5,835 bases of DNA from Spirochaetaceae bacterium (GCA_017382775.1 JAFNZQ010000268.1:1-5835), one strand, 5' to 3'; shown: positions 1-5,657, counted from the stretch's first letter. Translations and numbers: made by a program. Notes: generated from the letters alone by a model not told the origin.

Positions 1-2
1 AA

Positions 3-752
3 TCAGTCCAATTTGGTGAGAATTTCCGTGTGATCGCGAAAAACCGCCACAGTATGTTCAAAGTGGCAGGCTGTGCTTCCGTCGCAGGTAATTACGGTCC
101 AGCCGTCGTCACCTTCATACACATCGCCTTTCCCCAATGTAATCATGGGTTCAATGGCCAAAACCATTCCTTCCTGAATACGAGGGTTTGATCCCAGGGA
201 GGGAAAATTCGGCACTCGGGGATCTTCGTGAACGTGGATTCCAACGCCGTGACCGGAATAGTCACGGACCACACCGAAGCCGGCTTTGTGGGCCACTTCG
301 TATACGGCTTTGGAAATATCATTTATGCGATTTCCCGCTTTACAGGCGGCAATTCCCGCATACAGGCATTCTTCCGTTACCTTCATGAGTCTCTCTTTTT
401 CGGGCGACACATTACCGATTTTTACCGTGTGGGAACTGTCGCTGATAAAACCGTCCAAATCAATTCCCACATCCAAGGAAACCAAATCGCCGTTGCGTAG
501 AATCCGCTTTTTCGAAGGAATGCCGTGGATAACTTCTTCATTTACGGAAATACAGGCAGCGTAGTCGAAGTCTGCCAAAAACCAGGCCGGGCGTCCATTG
601 TGTTGCTTCATAAAATTGTGACACAGGGCGTTCAATTCCAGAGTTGTCATTCCTTCATGTATTTGCGGTAAAACCTCGTCGAAAAGTTTTGCCAAAAGTT
701 TGCAGGATTTTCTTATTCCGTCAATTTGGGTTGAATTTTTCAAAATTATCAT
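3..752 (-). CDS. map: Type I methionine aminopeptidase
   Basis: Cytosolic metalloprotease that removes the initiator methionine from new proteins when the second residue is small. The 249-residue product is close to the usual length of a stand-alone type I enzyme and lacks an N-terminal zinc-finger extension. The family's metal ligands are all visible: Asp94 (in SLDVG), Asp105 (in ISDSS), His168 (in SGHGVG), Glu201 (in AIEPM) and Glu232 (in HFEHT). Substrate-site His76 (in HGIPS) and His175 are also present. The ATG at 752 is supported by AGGGGG at 759-764, six bases upstream, and by an ATGA overlap with the stop of the J-domain gene, which implies translational coupling. It is the last gene seen of the tRNA/J-protein/map unit. 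The stop codon lies two bases inside the window edge, so nothing can be said about a terminator or a further gene. Confidence 0.97.
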   Translation of the reverse strand: MIILKNSTQIDGIRKSCKLLAKLFDEVLPQIHEGMTTLELNALCHNFMKQHNGRPAWFLADFDYAACISVNEEVIHGIPSKKRILRNGDLVSLDVGIDLDGFISDSSHTVKIGNVSPEKERLMKVTEECLYAGIAACKAGNRINDISKAVYEVAHKAGFGVVRDYSGHGVGIHVHEDPRVPNFPSLGSNPRIQEGMVLAIEPMITLGKGDVYEGDDGWTVITCDGSTACHFEHTVAVFRDHTEILTKLD

Positions 753-1516
753 AGTTTGCCCCCTAACAATCGGGTGATCTCATTTTTGCACGCTTGTGCC
801 TTATAAAAATCACCCATATTGTAATATGCCTCGCTTATTTTTGTCAAGAAAAAAATGTCATCTTCCGGCGGAAAAGCCAAATCCAAAGCATCTTCCCAGG
901 CATCCAGTGCCAATTCATAATTTCCGGATTCTTCAAGTTTGCTTCGGAGAATTTTCCGTGTTATGCTTATTACTTCGGAAAAAAAGTATCGAAAATAGGG
1001 TTTTTCATTTTCCAAGCGAATAATGTCCGCTAAAATCAAAAAGGCATCGTAATAGTGTTCGCGAAAATAGAGTTCTTCGGCCAGAACAAAACCGTAGTCC
1101 ATAAAATCTTCTCGGGGAAAGTAGTTTTTCAATGAAAAATTTCGGTGACCACGGGAATGTTCCGTATATTCTTTGCAGGAATCCTCAATGCGTTCGTTGA
1201 ATAAATCGAAAATAACCAATTTTGCCATGCTGCGGTCGTCGTCCTGTTCGCAAAGCCATTTTCTGTAATCGAAGGATTCTTCATTCTTACGAAGATCGTT
1301 GAAAAGAGGTGAGTCGAAAACCCGTTGACTGAAAATTTTCACCAAATTACGGTAAGCATCGAGAATTTTATTGAATTCGGCCTTTTCATTTTCACCGGAC
1401 GCAGTATCGGGATGATGTAATTTCGCCTTTTTTCTGAAAGCACTTTTTATCTGAGTCAGATTCGCCGAAGGTTCGACGCCGAGAATTTCGCAATAATGAG
1501 AATAATCGCCGTACAT
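749..1516 (-). CDS. J-domain (DnaJ-like) co-chaperone with helical, TPR-like C-terminus
   Basis: Predicted Hsp70 partner: J-domains stimulate the DnaK ATPase. From the ATG the product has 255 residues. A J-domain covers roughly residues 6-64, with a YCEILGV opening, a basic helix II (FRKKAKLH) and the diagnostic HPD at about 35-37. The Gly/Phe linker and the zinc-finger cysteines of true DnaJ are absent, so this is a class C type J-protein. The rest is rich in aromatic and acidic residues. The C-terminal 110 or so residues look helical and TPR-like (for example NYELALDAWEDALDLA, then EAYYNMGDFYKAQA), suggesting client or partner binding; this is inference. The ATG at 1516 is preferred. An in-frame TTG at 1522 would add two residues. 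Neither has a Shine-Dalgarno sequence, and the gene starts only 12 bases after tRNA-Lys. Its stop overlaps the map start (ATGA). The specific client is unknown. Confidence 0.88.
   Translation of the reverse strand: MYGDYSHYCEILGVEPSANLTQIKSAFRKKAKLHHPDTASGENEKAEFNKILDAYRNLVKIFSQRVFDSPLFNDLRKNEESFDYRKWLCEQDDDRSMAKLVIFDLFNERIEDSCKEYTEHSRGHRNFSLKNYFPREDFMDYGFVLAEELYFREHYYDAFLILADIIRLENEKPYFRYFFSEVISITRKILRSKLEESGNYELALDAWEDALDLAFPPEDDIFFLTKISEAYYNMGDFYKAQACKNEITRLLGGKL
759..764 (-). promoter_or_regulatory. Ribosome binding site of map
   Basis: AGGGGG on the minus strand, six bases before the map ATG and lying inside the last codons of the J-domain gene. It fixes the ATG at 752 as the start of map. 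Confidence 0.7.
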
Positions 1517-1528
1517 AAGCAAAAGGAC

Positions 1529-1601
1529 TGAGCCATGAAGGGATCGAACCTTCGACCCACAGATTAAGAGTCTGTTGCTCTACCAGCTGAGCTAATGGCC
1601 C
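1529..1601 (-). tRNA. tRNA-Lys (anticodon CTT)
   Basis: A 73-base gene folds into a full cloverleaf: a seven-pair acceptor stem (GGGCCAT with ATGGCTC, one G-T pair), D arm GCTC/GAGC, anticodon stem ACAGA/TCTGT with loop CTCTTAA, and T arm GAAGG/CCTTC with loop TTCGATC. The anticodon is CTT, which reads the lysine codon AAG. The discriminator is A, usual for tRNA-Lys. CCA is not encoded, so it must be added after transcription. It is the last tRNA of the cluster and is followed after 12 bases by the J-domain gene ATG. Confidence 0.96.
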
Positions 1602-1604
1602 AAA

Positions 1605-1678
1605 TGCGCCTGACACGATTCGAACGTGCGACCTACGGATTCGAAGTCCGTTGCTCTATCCAGCTGAGCCACAGGCGC
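1605..1678 (-). tRNA. tRNA-Arg (anticodon TCG)
   Basis: A 74-base gene with acceptor stem GCGCCTG/CAGGCGC, D arm GCTC/GAGC, anticodon stem ACGGA/TCCGT with loop CTTCGAA, a five-base variable loop, and T arm GCACG/CGTGT. The TCG anticodon reads the arginine codon CGA and possibly other CGN codons. If the first base is instead deaminated or otherwise modified, the range changes; the sequence does not tell. No CCA is encoded. Only three bases separate its 3' end from tRNA-Lys and two from tRNA-His. Confidence 0.95.
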
Positions 1679-1680
1679 GC

Positions 1681-1753
1681 TGTGCCCGATGGGACTTGAA
1701 CCCATGACAACCAGATCCACAATCTGGCGCTCTACCACTGAACTACGGGCACC
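1681..1753 (-). tRNA. tRNA-His (anticodon GTG), with G at -1 and A at the discriminator
   Basis: The cloverleaf has acceptor stem GTGCCCG/CGGGCAC, D arm GTTC/GAGC, anticodon stem CCAGA/TCTGG with loop TTGTGGA, and T arm ATGGG/CCCAT. The anticodon is GTG. The mature body is 1681-1752, with an encoded G at -1 (1753) included here. Most bacterial tRNA-His carry a G-1:C73 pair as the main identity element for histidyl-tRNA synthetase. Here position 73 is A, so G-1 cannot pair normally. No CCA is encoded. It is the first gene of the cluster, roughly 18 bases from the predicted transcription start. Confidence 0.95.
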
Positions 1754-1777
1754 ATGCATAATCACATCAGTTTACGC

Positions 1778-1806
1778 ATTATAACACACAAAAAAAATCG
1801 TGTCAA
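1778..1806 (-). promoter_or_regulatory. Consensus sigma-70 promoter of the tRNA cluster
   Basis: On the minus strand TTGACA (1801-1806) and TATAAT (1778-1783) match the consensus at all 12 positions and are separated by exactly 17 bases. The predicted start is near 1771, about 18 bases before tRNA-His. The GCG immediately after the -10 is a G/C-rich discriminator of the kind found at stringently controlled stable-RNA promoters. Because no terminator is visible after tRNA-Lys, this promoter probably also feeds the J-domain gene and map. Confidence 0.9.
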
Positions 1807-1813
1807 GGGAAAA

Positions 1814-1841
1814 TCGAAAAAAAATTAAAATTTTTTTTCGA
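1814..1841. repeat. A8/T8 inverted repeat, possible UP element or intrinsic bend
   Basis: A perfect 13-base inverted repeat with a two-base centre: TCG, eight A, TT, then AA, then AATT-type arm with eight T in total, then CGA. It lies eight bases upstream of the tRNA promoter -35. Its promoter-proximal half, with the adjacent AT bases, occupies about -38 to -59 where an RNA polymerase alpha-subunit UP element sits. It could also fold in RNA as a hairpin between gtrA and the tRNA cluster, but such an A-U stem would be weak. The inverted repeat is seen directly; the function is inferred. Confidence 0.5.
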
Positions 1842-1859
1842 GGGAAATAAAAAAAGGTG

Positions 1860-1878
1860 AAAAATCCCGATTTGGGGA
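1860..1878 (-). terminator. Weak candidate terminator after gtrA
   Basis: Just past the gtrA stop, the minus strand reads TCCC, a six-base loop, GGGA, then TTTTT. A four-pair stem is short for an intrinsic terminator, so this is only a candidate. No better one occurs before the tRNA promoter. Confidence 0.25.
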
Positions 1879-1879
1879 C

Positions 1880-2296
1880 TTATTTTGCGTTTTTTTTGAA
1901 AACCATGAACTTGCTTATGAAGAAATTCAATACGATGACCGTTCCGCTGCATATTACCTTGCAAATAAAGGCGTTAAGTTCAATAACATCCACCAAAATG
2001 TACATTGCCGCAACGTCCAAGATGCCTGTGGCGATTCGTGCCATGAAAAATTTTCCCAGTTGAACAAAAAAGGATTTTACCGAGTTTGTTTTGTTTTGAA
2101 AAACAAAAATTTTATTTGTGAAAAAGGCAAAAACCACTGCCAGTATCCAGGCAATTACGTTGGCAGCCACATTGGGTACGCCGGCCTTGTACAAAAGGGC
2201 AAAGGCGGATATATTTATTAACGTTGTAAGTCCTCCAAAAATTAGGTAAAGCAGAATAAATTTGTTTTTAACAATCAGATTTTTCAATAAACTCAT
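1880..2296 (-). CDS. GtrA-family membrane protein
   Basis: Small inner-membrane protein of 138 residues, normal for the GtrA family. Characterised members help move or present polyprenyl-phosphate-linked sugars for cell-surface polysaccharide or O-antigen modification. Four hydrophobic segments are visible at about 12-36, 42-66, 78-104 and 108-132. The family hallmark Phe-Phe-Thr-Asn-Lys-x-Phe-Val-Phe closes helix 2 (58-66), and a related FFISKFMVF closes helix 4 (125-133), suggesting a two-fold repeat. An Arg at 87 lies in helix 3. No glycosyltransferase gene sits beside it, so the lipid-sugar partner is unknown. The ATG at 2296 has no Shine-Dalgarno sequence and lies at the predicted transcription start of its own promoter, so the mRNA is probably leaderless. 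No alternative start fits better. Confidence 0.9.
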   Translation of the reverse strand: MSLLKNLIVKNKFILLYLIFGGLTTLINISAFALLYKAGVPNVAANVIAWILAVVFAFFTNKIFVFQNKTNSVKSFFVQLGKFFMARIATGILDVAAMYILVDVIELNAFICKVICSGTVIVLNFFISKFMVFKKNAK

Positions 2297-2301
2297 GATT
2301 T

Positions 2302-2330
2302 AGTATAGCATATTTTGAGGGAAAAGTCAA
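2302..2330 (-). promoter_or_regulatory. Promoter of gtrA (leaderless configuration)
   Basis: On the minus strand TTGACT (2325-2330) and TATACT (2302-2307), each 5 of 6 to consensus, are separated by 17 bases. Only five bases lie between the -10 and the ATG, so the A of the start codon falls at about +1. Confidence 0.8.
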
Positions 2331-2364
2331 TAGGAGGAAGAAGTAAATTTTCTTAAAAATTATG

Positions 2365-2393
2365 TTGACAAAAATTTATTTTTGTGTTACCAT
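2365..2393 (+). promoter_or_regulatory. Promoter of the threonine aldolase operon (near-leaderless)
   Basis: A perfect TTGACA (2365-2370), a 17-base spacer and TACCAT (2388-2393), preceded by TG one base upstream as in an extended -10. Seven bases separate the -10 from the ATG at 2401, putting the transcription start on or one base before the start codon. Confidence 0.75.
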
Positions 2394-2400
2394 TCACCGT

Positions 2401-3441
2401 ATGTTTAGATTCAACAATGATTACAACCAAGGTGCTCATTCGGCGGTTTTGAATGGGCTTGTTAAGTCAAATGATGAAAGTTTCCCCGGATACGGTGTGG
2501 ATGAGGTTTGCGATGCCGCGGCTAAGGCCATTTTAAAATACACCGGTGGCGTGAATGCTCAAGTGCATTTTCTCGTGGGTGGGACTCAGACCAACGCTCT
2601 TGTTATTTCCATGGCACTGCGTTCCATCGAAAGTGTTTTGTGCGCAAAAACCGGACACATTGCGGTTCATGAAACCGGAGCAATAGAAAAAACGGGGCAT
2701 AAGGTGGAAACCTTGCCCGATGTTGACGGTAAAATCACCGCTGAACAAATTGACGCGGCTTGTACAGGTTGCGAAAATTCCTGCACACCGGATCACATAA
2801 CACGGCCAAGGATGGTTTACATTTCCCAACCCACGGAATTGGGAACAATGTATTCCAAAAAGGAACTTTCCGAAATCAGCAAGGTTTGTAAAAAACATAA
2901 CGTCTACCTTTATGTTGACGGAGCACGATTGGCCTATTCCTTGGGTGCGGTTAACAATGATGTTACCATTGCGGATTTAGCCCAACTCACCGATGTTTTT
3001 TACATTGGCGGAACGAAGTGCGGTGCCTTATTCGGAGAAGCGGTGGTGGTCGTAAACGATGAGTTAAAACCGCATTTTCGCAGTTATGTCAAACAATCCG
3101 GAGGGCTTTTGGCCAAGGGATGGCTTTTGGGATTGCAATTCCTTGAACTTTTCACCAATGATTTATACTTAAAAATCGGTAAAACCGCAGTGGAGCAGGC
3201 CATCAGAATAAAGAATGCCTTTGAGAGTCGGGGAATTAAAATGGCTGTGGACAGTCCCACAAATCAGCAGTTTGTAAAATTGTCCAAGGCACAGGCGGAA
3301 TATCTTTCCAAAGATTTTTACTTTGAACGGGAAGAAGTTTTCTCCAACGGCGATATTATGGTTCGTTTTTGTACCGGTTGGAGTTCCGCCGAAGAAGGGG
3401 TGGCTGCTCTTGTGAAAAAAATCGGAGAAATGCCCCAGTGA
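2401..3441 (+). CDS. Low-specificity L-threonine aldolase (PLP-dependent, beta-eliminating lyase family)
   Basis: Predicted cytosolic fold-type I PLP enzyme splitting L-threonine or L-allo-threonine to glycine and acetaldehyde. The 346-residue length is typical. Family features in order: FNNDYNQGAH near the N-terminus, PGYG (29-32), GGTQTN (60-65) for the PLP phosphate, His90 in AVHETG stacking on the cofactor ring, QPTELGT (143-149), Asp173 and Arg176 in YVDGAR, and the Schiff-base Lys206 in GGTKCG. The ATG at 2401 is chosen because the protein family starts with this MFRF-type sequence. The upstream in-frame ATG at 2362 overlaps the -35 box and would be before the transcription start. There is no Shine-Dalgarno sequence. 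It is the first gene of a three-gene operon; the last bases overlap the GTG of the lipoprotein gene. Related beta-eliminating lyases share this fold, so the exact substrate is less certain than the family. Confidence 0.92.
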   Translation: MFRFNNDYNQGAHSAVLNGLVKSNDESFPGYGVDEVCDAAAKAILKYTGGVNAQVHFLVGGTQTNALVISMALRSIESVLCAKTGHIAVHETGAIEKTGHKVETLPDVDGKITAEQIDAACTGCENSCTPDHITRPRMVYISQPTELGTMYSKKELSEISKVCKKHNVYLYVDGARLAYSLGAVNNDVTIADLAQLTDVFYIGGTKCGALFGEAVVVVNDELKPHFRSYVKQSGGLLAKGWLLGLQFLELFTNDLYLKIGKTAVEQAIRIKNAFESRGIKMAVDSPTNQQFVKLSKAQAEYLSKDFYFEREEVFSNGDIMVRFCTGWSSAEEGVAALVKKIGEMPQ

Positions 3442-4055
3442 AAAGGTGTTGGCTCTTTGTTCTTGCATTTTTATTTACGCTATGGGGATGTGAAAAGAAC
3501 GAAGTGTCCTTGGAACAGTCGGAAAGTAATTTTATACGGGGAGAAGTTGATCGGGAACGGGAAAAGGTTTCATGGGCAACCCCCATTCGCGAAGATGGAG
3601 TTACGAAACAAGATGTGGTAATGCCGTCTATGCGAATCAGAGGCAATTTTGCCGCCTACCGCATGGGAAAAACCGTGTATCCCTACCTACCGGGCTTCGG
3701 AAGTCTTAACACGGAAAGTTTGCCCTCGGAAGTGCTGGATTTGCTGGACGGCTTTTTAGCCACAGCCGCCGTTCCTCCGCCGGAAAGTCGTACCATCGAT
3801 ACGGACTTTTTGCATCCGGATTTGGAATTTTTACCCCACATAATGCAATATCACTTTACATCCCTCCATCCGGTAAACAGAATGATTTACGGCGAACCTT
3901 TTGTTTTGGAAGAAGGTTATCAAATTCCGGTACGATTCCTTTCCGATGAAATGCACACGGACACAAACATTTTTGTATCTTCCCATGAGCTTTCCTATGT
4001 GATTGACCAAATTCAGTTTGGATCGGCGGTGGAAAATGCAGCTATCTCCGATTGA
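3438..4055 (+). CDS. Predicted lipoprotein of unknown function
   Basis: Not recognised as a known family. Starting from GTG at 3438, the 205-residue product opens with a basic n-region (MKRCW), a hydrophobic stretch and LWGC, giving a lipidated Cys18. Trp in the lipobox is unusual, but spirochaete lipoboxes are known to be loose. The next residues (EKNEVSLEQSES) form the expected polar tether. The GTG overlaps the aldolase stop as GTGA, with GGAG ten bases upstream, so coupled translation is likely. The mature part has a predicted helix (PSEVLDLLDGFLA) followed by alternating strand-like segments ending in LSYVIDQIQF. This vaguely resembles small NTF2-like secreted proteins but is not convincing. 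It probably sits on the periplasmic face of a membrane. It overlaps the next gene by 20 bases and so is probably made together with it. Confidence 0.8.
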   Translation: MKRCWLFVLAFLFTLWGCEKNEVSLEQSESNFIRGEVDREREKVSWATPIREDGVTKQDVVMPSMRIRGNFAAYRMGKTVYPYLPGFGSLNTESLPSEVLDLLDGFLATAAVPPPESRTIDTDFLHPDLEFLPHIMQYHFTSLHPVNRMIYGEPFVLEEGYQIPVRFLSDEMHTDTNIFVSSHELSYVIDQIQFGSAVENAAISD

Positions 4056-4617
4056 AAGTGACATAATTCTCCGCAATGCATTGGAAGCCGACGTAAAATT
4101 TTTTTTCGAAGGATTTCCCGTATCCCTTCTTGTCGAAAAGGCGGAAGGGCGAATAATAACGGGACAAATCGATTTTCACCATAATGGATGCGATTTCTGT
4201 TTTTCAGCAAAACTGGCCTTGAAAGACGGCATTCTGTTGGCGCAAAAAATTTCCTTGGTGGAAAAAAAGGAAAAATCCGTTGAAAATCCGATTTTAATAC
4301 TGTACTTTGGTGAAAAACGGCTTTTTTGCTACCGCAACGAAAATCAATCCGGCGATGAAGCCGCAGTTCTCCGCAAACTGGATGATAAATCCATAATTCT
4401 GGAAGCAAATCTGCCGCCCGCAGAGGCAAAAGTTGGAGATGAAATCAACTTGGAACTTGTCCGAAAGCCGCTACCTGTACATTTTTCCGGAACTGTTGCA
4501 AACCTGGACGGCAACACGATAAAAGTCGAATTTTCCCACATTCCTGCCGAAGTAGCACGACAGTTGCGGGAAGTTCATCTTTTGAAATCGTCGTTATCCG
4601 GTGGTATTATTTCATAA
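4036..4617 (+). CDS. Conserved-looking protein, possible degenerate PilZ domain
   Basis: A 193-residue, soluble-looking protein without signal peptide or membrane segment. The C-terminal half (about 110-180) resembles the barrel of PilZ domains: a strand ending in ILEA, a KVGDEINLEL strand, then HFSGTVANLDGNTIKVEFSHIPAEVARQL, which matches the usual end of that fold (G-x-V, then hydrophobic-x-V-x-F, then a helix). The RxxxR and DxSxxG motifs that bind cyclic di-GMP are not clearly present, so it may not bind the ligand. The N-terminal half may be a second beta-barrel, as in YcgR-type proteins; this is inference. The start is uncertain: ATG at 4036 has only weak GG-rich sequence upstream, and in-frame TTG codons lie at 4003 and 4018. 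Last gene of the aldolase operon, with its 3' end overlapping the hydrolase gene on the other strand. Confidence 0.7.
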   Translation: MQLSPIESDIILRNALEADVKFFFEGFPVSLLVEKAEGRIITGQIDFHHNGCDFCFSAKLALKDGILLAQKISLVEKKEKSVENPILILYFGEKRLFCYRNENQSGDEAAVLRKLDDKSIILEANLPPAEAKVGDEINLELVRKPLPVHFSGTVANLDGNTIKVEFSHIPAEVARQLREVHLLKSSLSGGIIS

Positions 4618-5533
4618 GGGAAGCGTTTAAGTAGCCTAAAACGTAGTTGTAAACCTGGTTGCGTTCATTTTCCAACAGAATTTCGTGTCGCAAACCGGCG
4701 AAAAGCCGTTTCTGCACATGGGAATATCCCAACCGCTGCATAAAACTTACGGAAGAAAGCCAGGCTTTTTCATTTAAAATTACCGGATCTGCACTTCCTG
4801 CGATGAACAAAATCGGCAGTGCGGGATTTTTCAAAGCCCAACCGGACTTTTCGTAGGTATTGGCGAGAAGAGAAAACAGGTTGAGAAAGCCGTTTGCTGT
4901 GAACGGGAAGCCGCAAAGTTTGTCTTCATTGTATGCATCCACGTTTTCGGTGTTTACGGAAAGCCAAGCATTTCGTTTCCCTTCCTTTTTGAAGGCCTTG
5001 TCGTAGGCACCAACGGAAAGGGAGACCAGCAGCGGACTTATGTGACGCTCCCCTTTGAATTTCTTTATGGTTTTGGTCAAAGTGATGGCTATGGAAGTTA
5101 AGGGATTTTCCGAAGGAGAACCGCAAACGACGAGGGCATCCAATTCTTCGTCGTGTTTTTTCGCGTAACATCTTACAACCAAAGAGCCCATGCTGTGTCC
5201 GAAAAGGATGAAAGGATGGTCGGGAAAAGTTTTTTTCAGAAAAAGGGTAACATCGTAGGCATCTTCCACCACAGCCGAACCGGTTTCATCATAGAAAAAG
5301 CCCAAATCGGCAGAGGACTTTACGCTTTCCCCATGTCCCCGATGATCGTAAATTGCCGTAACGAAACCGTTGCTTGTTAAAAACTCCATGAAGTCAAAAT
5401 AACGTTCTTTGTGTTCGGCCATTCCGTGAGCAAATTGGATAATTCCGCGAATTTCGCCGTCGGGAACAAAATATACAACGTTAAGGTTTAATCCGTCAAA
5501 GGATGAGGCTACGGAAAATACATTTTTTTTCAT
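4607..5533 (-). CDS. Alpha/beta hydrolase, monoacylglycerol lipase-like (Hydrolase_4 / S33 type)
   Basis: Predicted cytoplasmic serine esterase or lipase of 308 residues, typical for the family. Visible in order: the oxyanion-hole HG (36-37), DHRGHGES (63-70), the nucleophile elbow GHSMG with Ser114, the acid Asp249 in GSADPV and the general base His283 in GLRHE. This is the arrangement of monoacylglycerol lipases and lysophospholipases, which release fatty acids from glycerides or lysolipids; the true substrate cannot be read from sequence. No signal peptide is seen. The ATG at 5533 is chosen because GGAGG lies six bases upstream. The in-frame ATG at 5560 lies against the -10 box, before the transcription start. 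It is expressed alone from its own promoter, divergent from recG, and its last 11 bases overlap the end of the PilZ-like gene. Confidence 0.93.
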   Translation of the reverse strand: MKKNVFSVASSFDGLNLNVVYFVPDGEIRGIIQFAHGMAEHKERYFDFMEFLTSNGFVTAIYDHRGHGESVKSSADLGFFYDETGSAVVEDAYDVTLFLKKTFPDHPFILFGHSMGSLVVRCYAKKHDEELDALVVCGSPSENPLTSIAITLTKTIKKFKGERHISPLLVSLSVGAYDKAFKKEGKRNAWLSVNTENVDAYNEDKLCGFPFTANGFLNLFSLLANTYEKSGWALKNPALPILFIAGSADPVILNEKAWLSSVSFMQRLGYSHVQKRLFAGLRHEILLENERNQVYNYVLGYLNASLMK

Positions 5534-5539
5534 TACAAA

Positions 5540-5544
5540 CCTCC
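5540..5544 (-). promoter_or_regulatory. Ribosome binding site of the hydrolase gene
   Basis: GGAGG on the minus strand, six bases before the ATG at 5533. It rules out the longer reading frame from 5560. Confidence 0.85.
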
Positions 5545-5551
5545 GACTATA

Positions 5552-5580
5552 ATTATACATTGCAAAGTCCGATTCGTCAA
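5552..5580 (-). promoter_or_regulatory. Promoter of the hydrolase gene
   Basis: On the minus strand TTGACG (5575-5580), a 17-base spacer and a perfect TATAAT (5552-5557). The start is predicted near 5545, giving a short leader that just includes the GGAGG. A second TTGACA at 5608-5613 with TAAATT 17 bases on could be a weaker tandem promoter. Confidence 0.85.
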
Positions 5581-5628
5581 GAAAAATTTATTTTTAATCG
5601 ACTTTTTTGTCAAGTTTGTAAATCACCC

Positions 5629-5657
5629 TTGACAAAAGGGATTTTTTGTGATACAAA
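5629..5657 (+). promoter_or_regulatory. Promoter of recG (leaderless configuration)
   Basis: A perfect TTGACA (5629-5634), a 17-base spacer and a TACAAA -10 (5652-5657, 4 of 6). Six bases then lead to the ATG, so its A is at the predicted +1. The weak -10 suggests modest expression. Confidence 0.65.

Noticed and set aside
228..564. Overlapping plus-strand reading frames opposite map
   Set aside because: They lie antisense to a gene with all catalytic residues intact, have no ribosome binding sites, and show no recognisable protein features.
1392..1616. A 74-residue minus-strand reading frame across tRNA-Lys and the J-domain gene start
   Set aside because: It reads through the tRNA-Lys cloverleaf and the J-domain gene in another frame; the familiar GPLAQLVEQ-type string is a translated tRNA, not a protein.
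2332..2337. AGGAGG on the plus strand in the gtrA/aldolase gap
   Set aside because: No start codon lies at a usable distance; the nearest in-frame ATG at 2362 is about 24 bases on, overlaps the -35 box, and would precede the transcription start. It lies next to the gtrA -35 and is probably chance.
4013..4541. Minus-strand reading frames opposite the PilZ-like gene
   Set aside because: Their composition (Arg, Pro and Ser rich) is what an antisense frame would give, and the plus-strand frame fits the operon overlap.
5626..5646. CCCTT-GACAA-AAGGG followed by six T, looking like a terminator on the plus strand
   Set aside because: It contains the recG -35 box, the stem has only five pairs, and no plus-strand gene lies upstream to terminate. 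An operator role is possible but unsupported.
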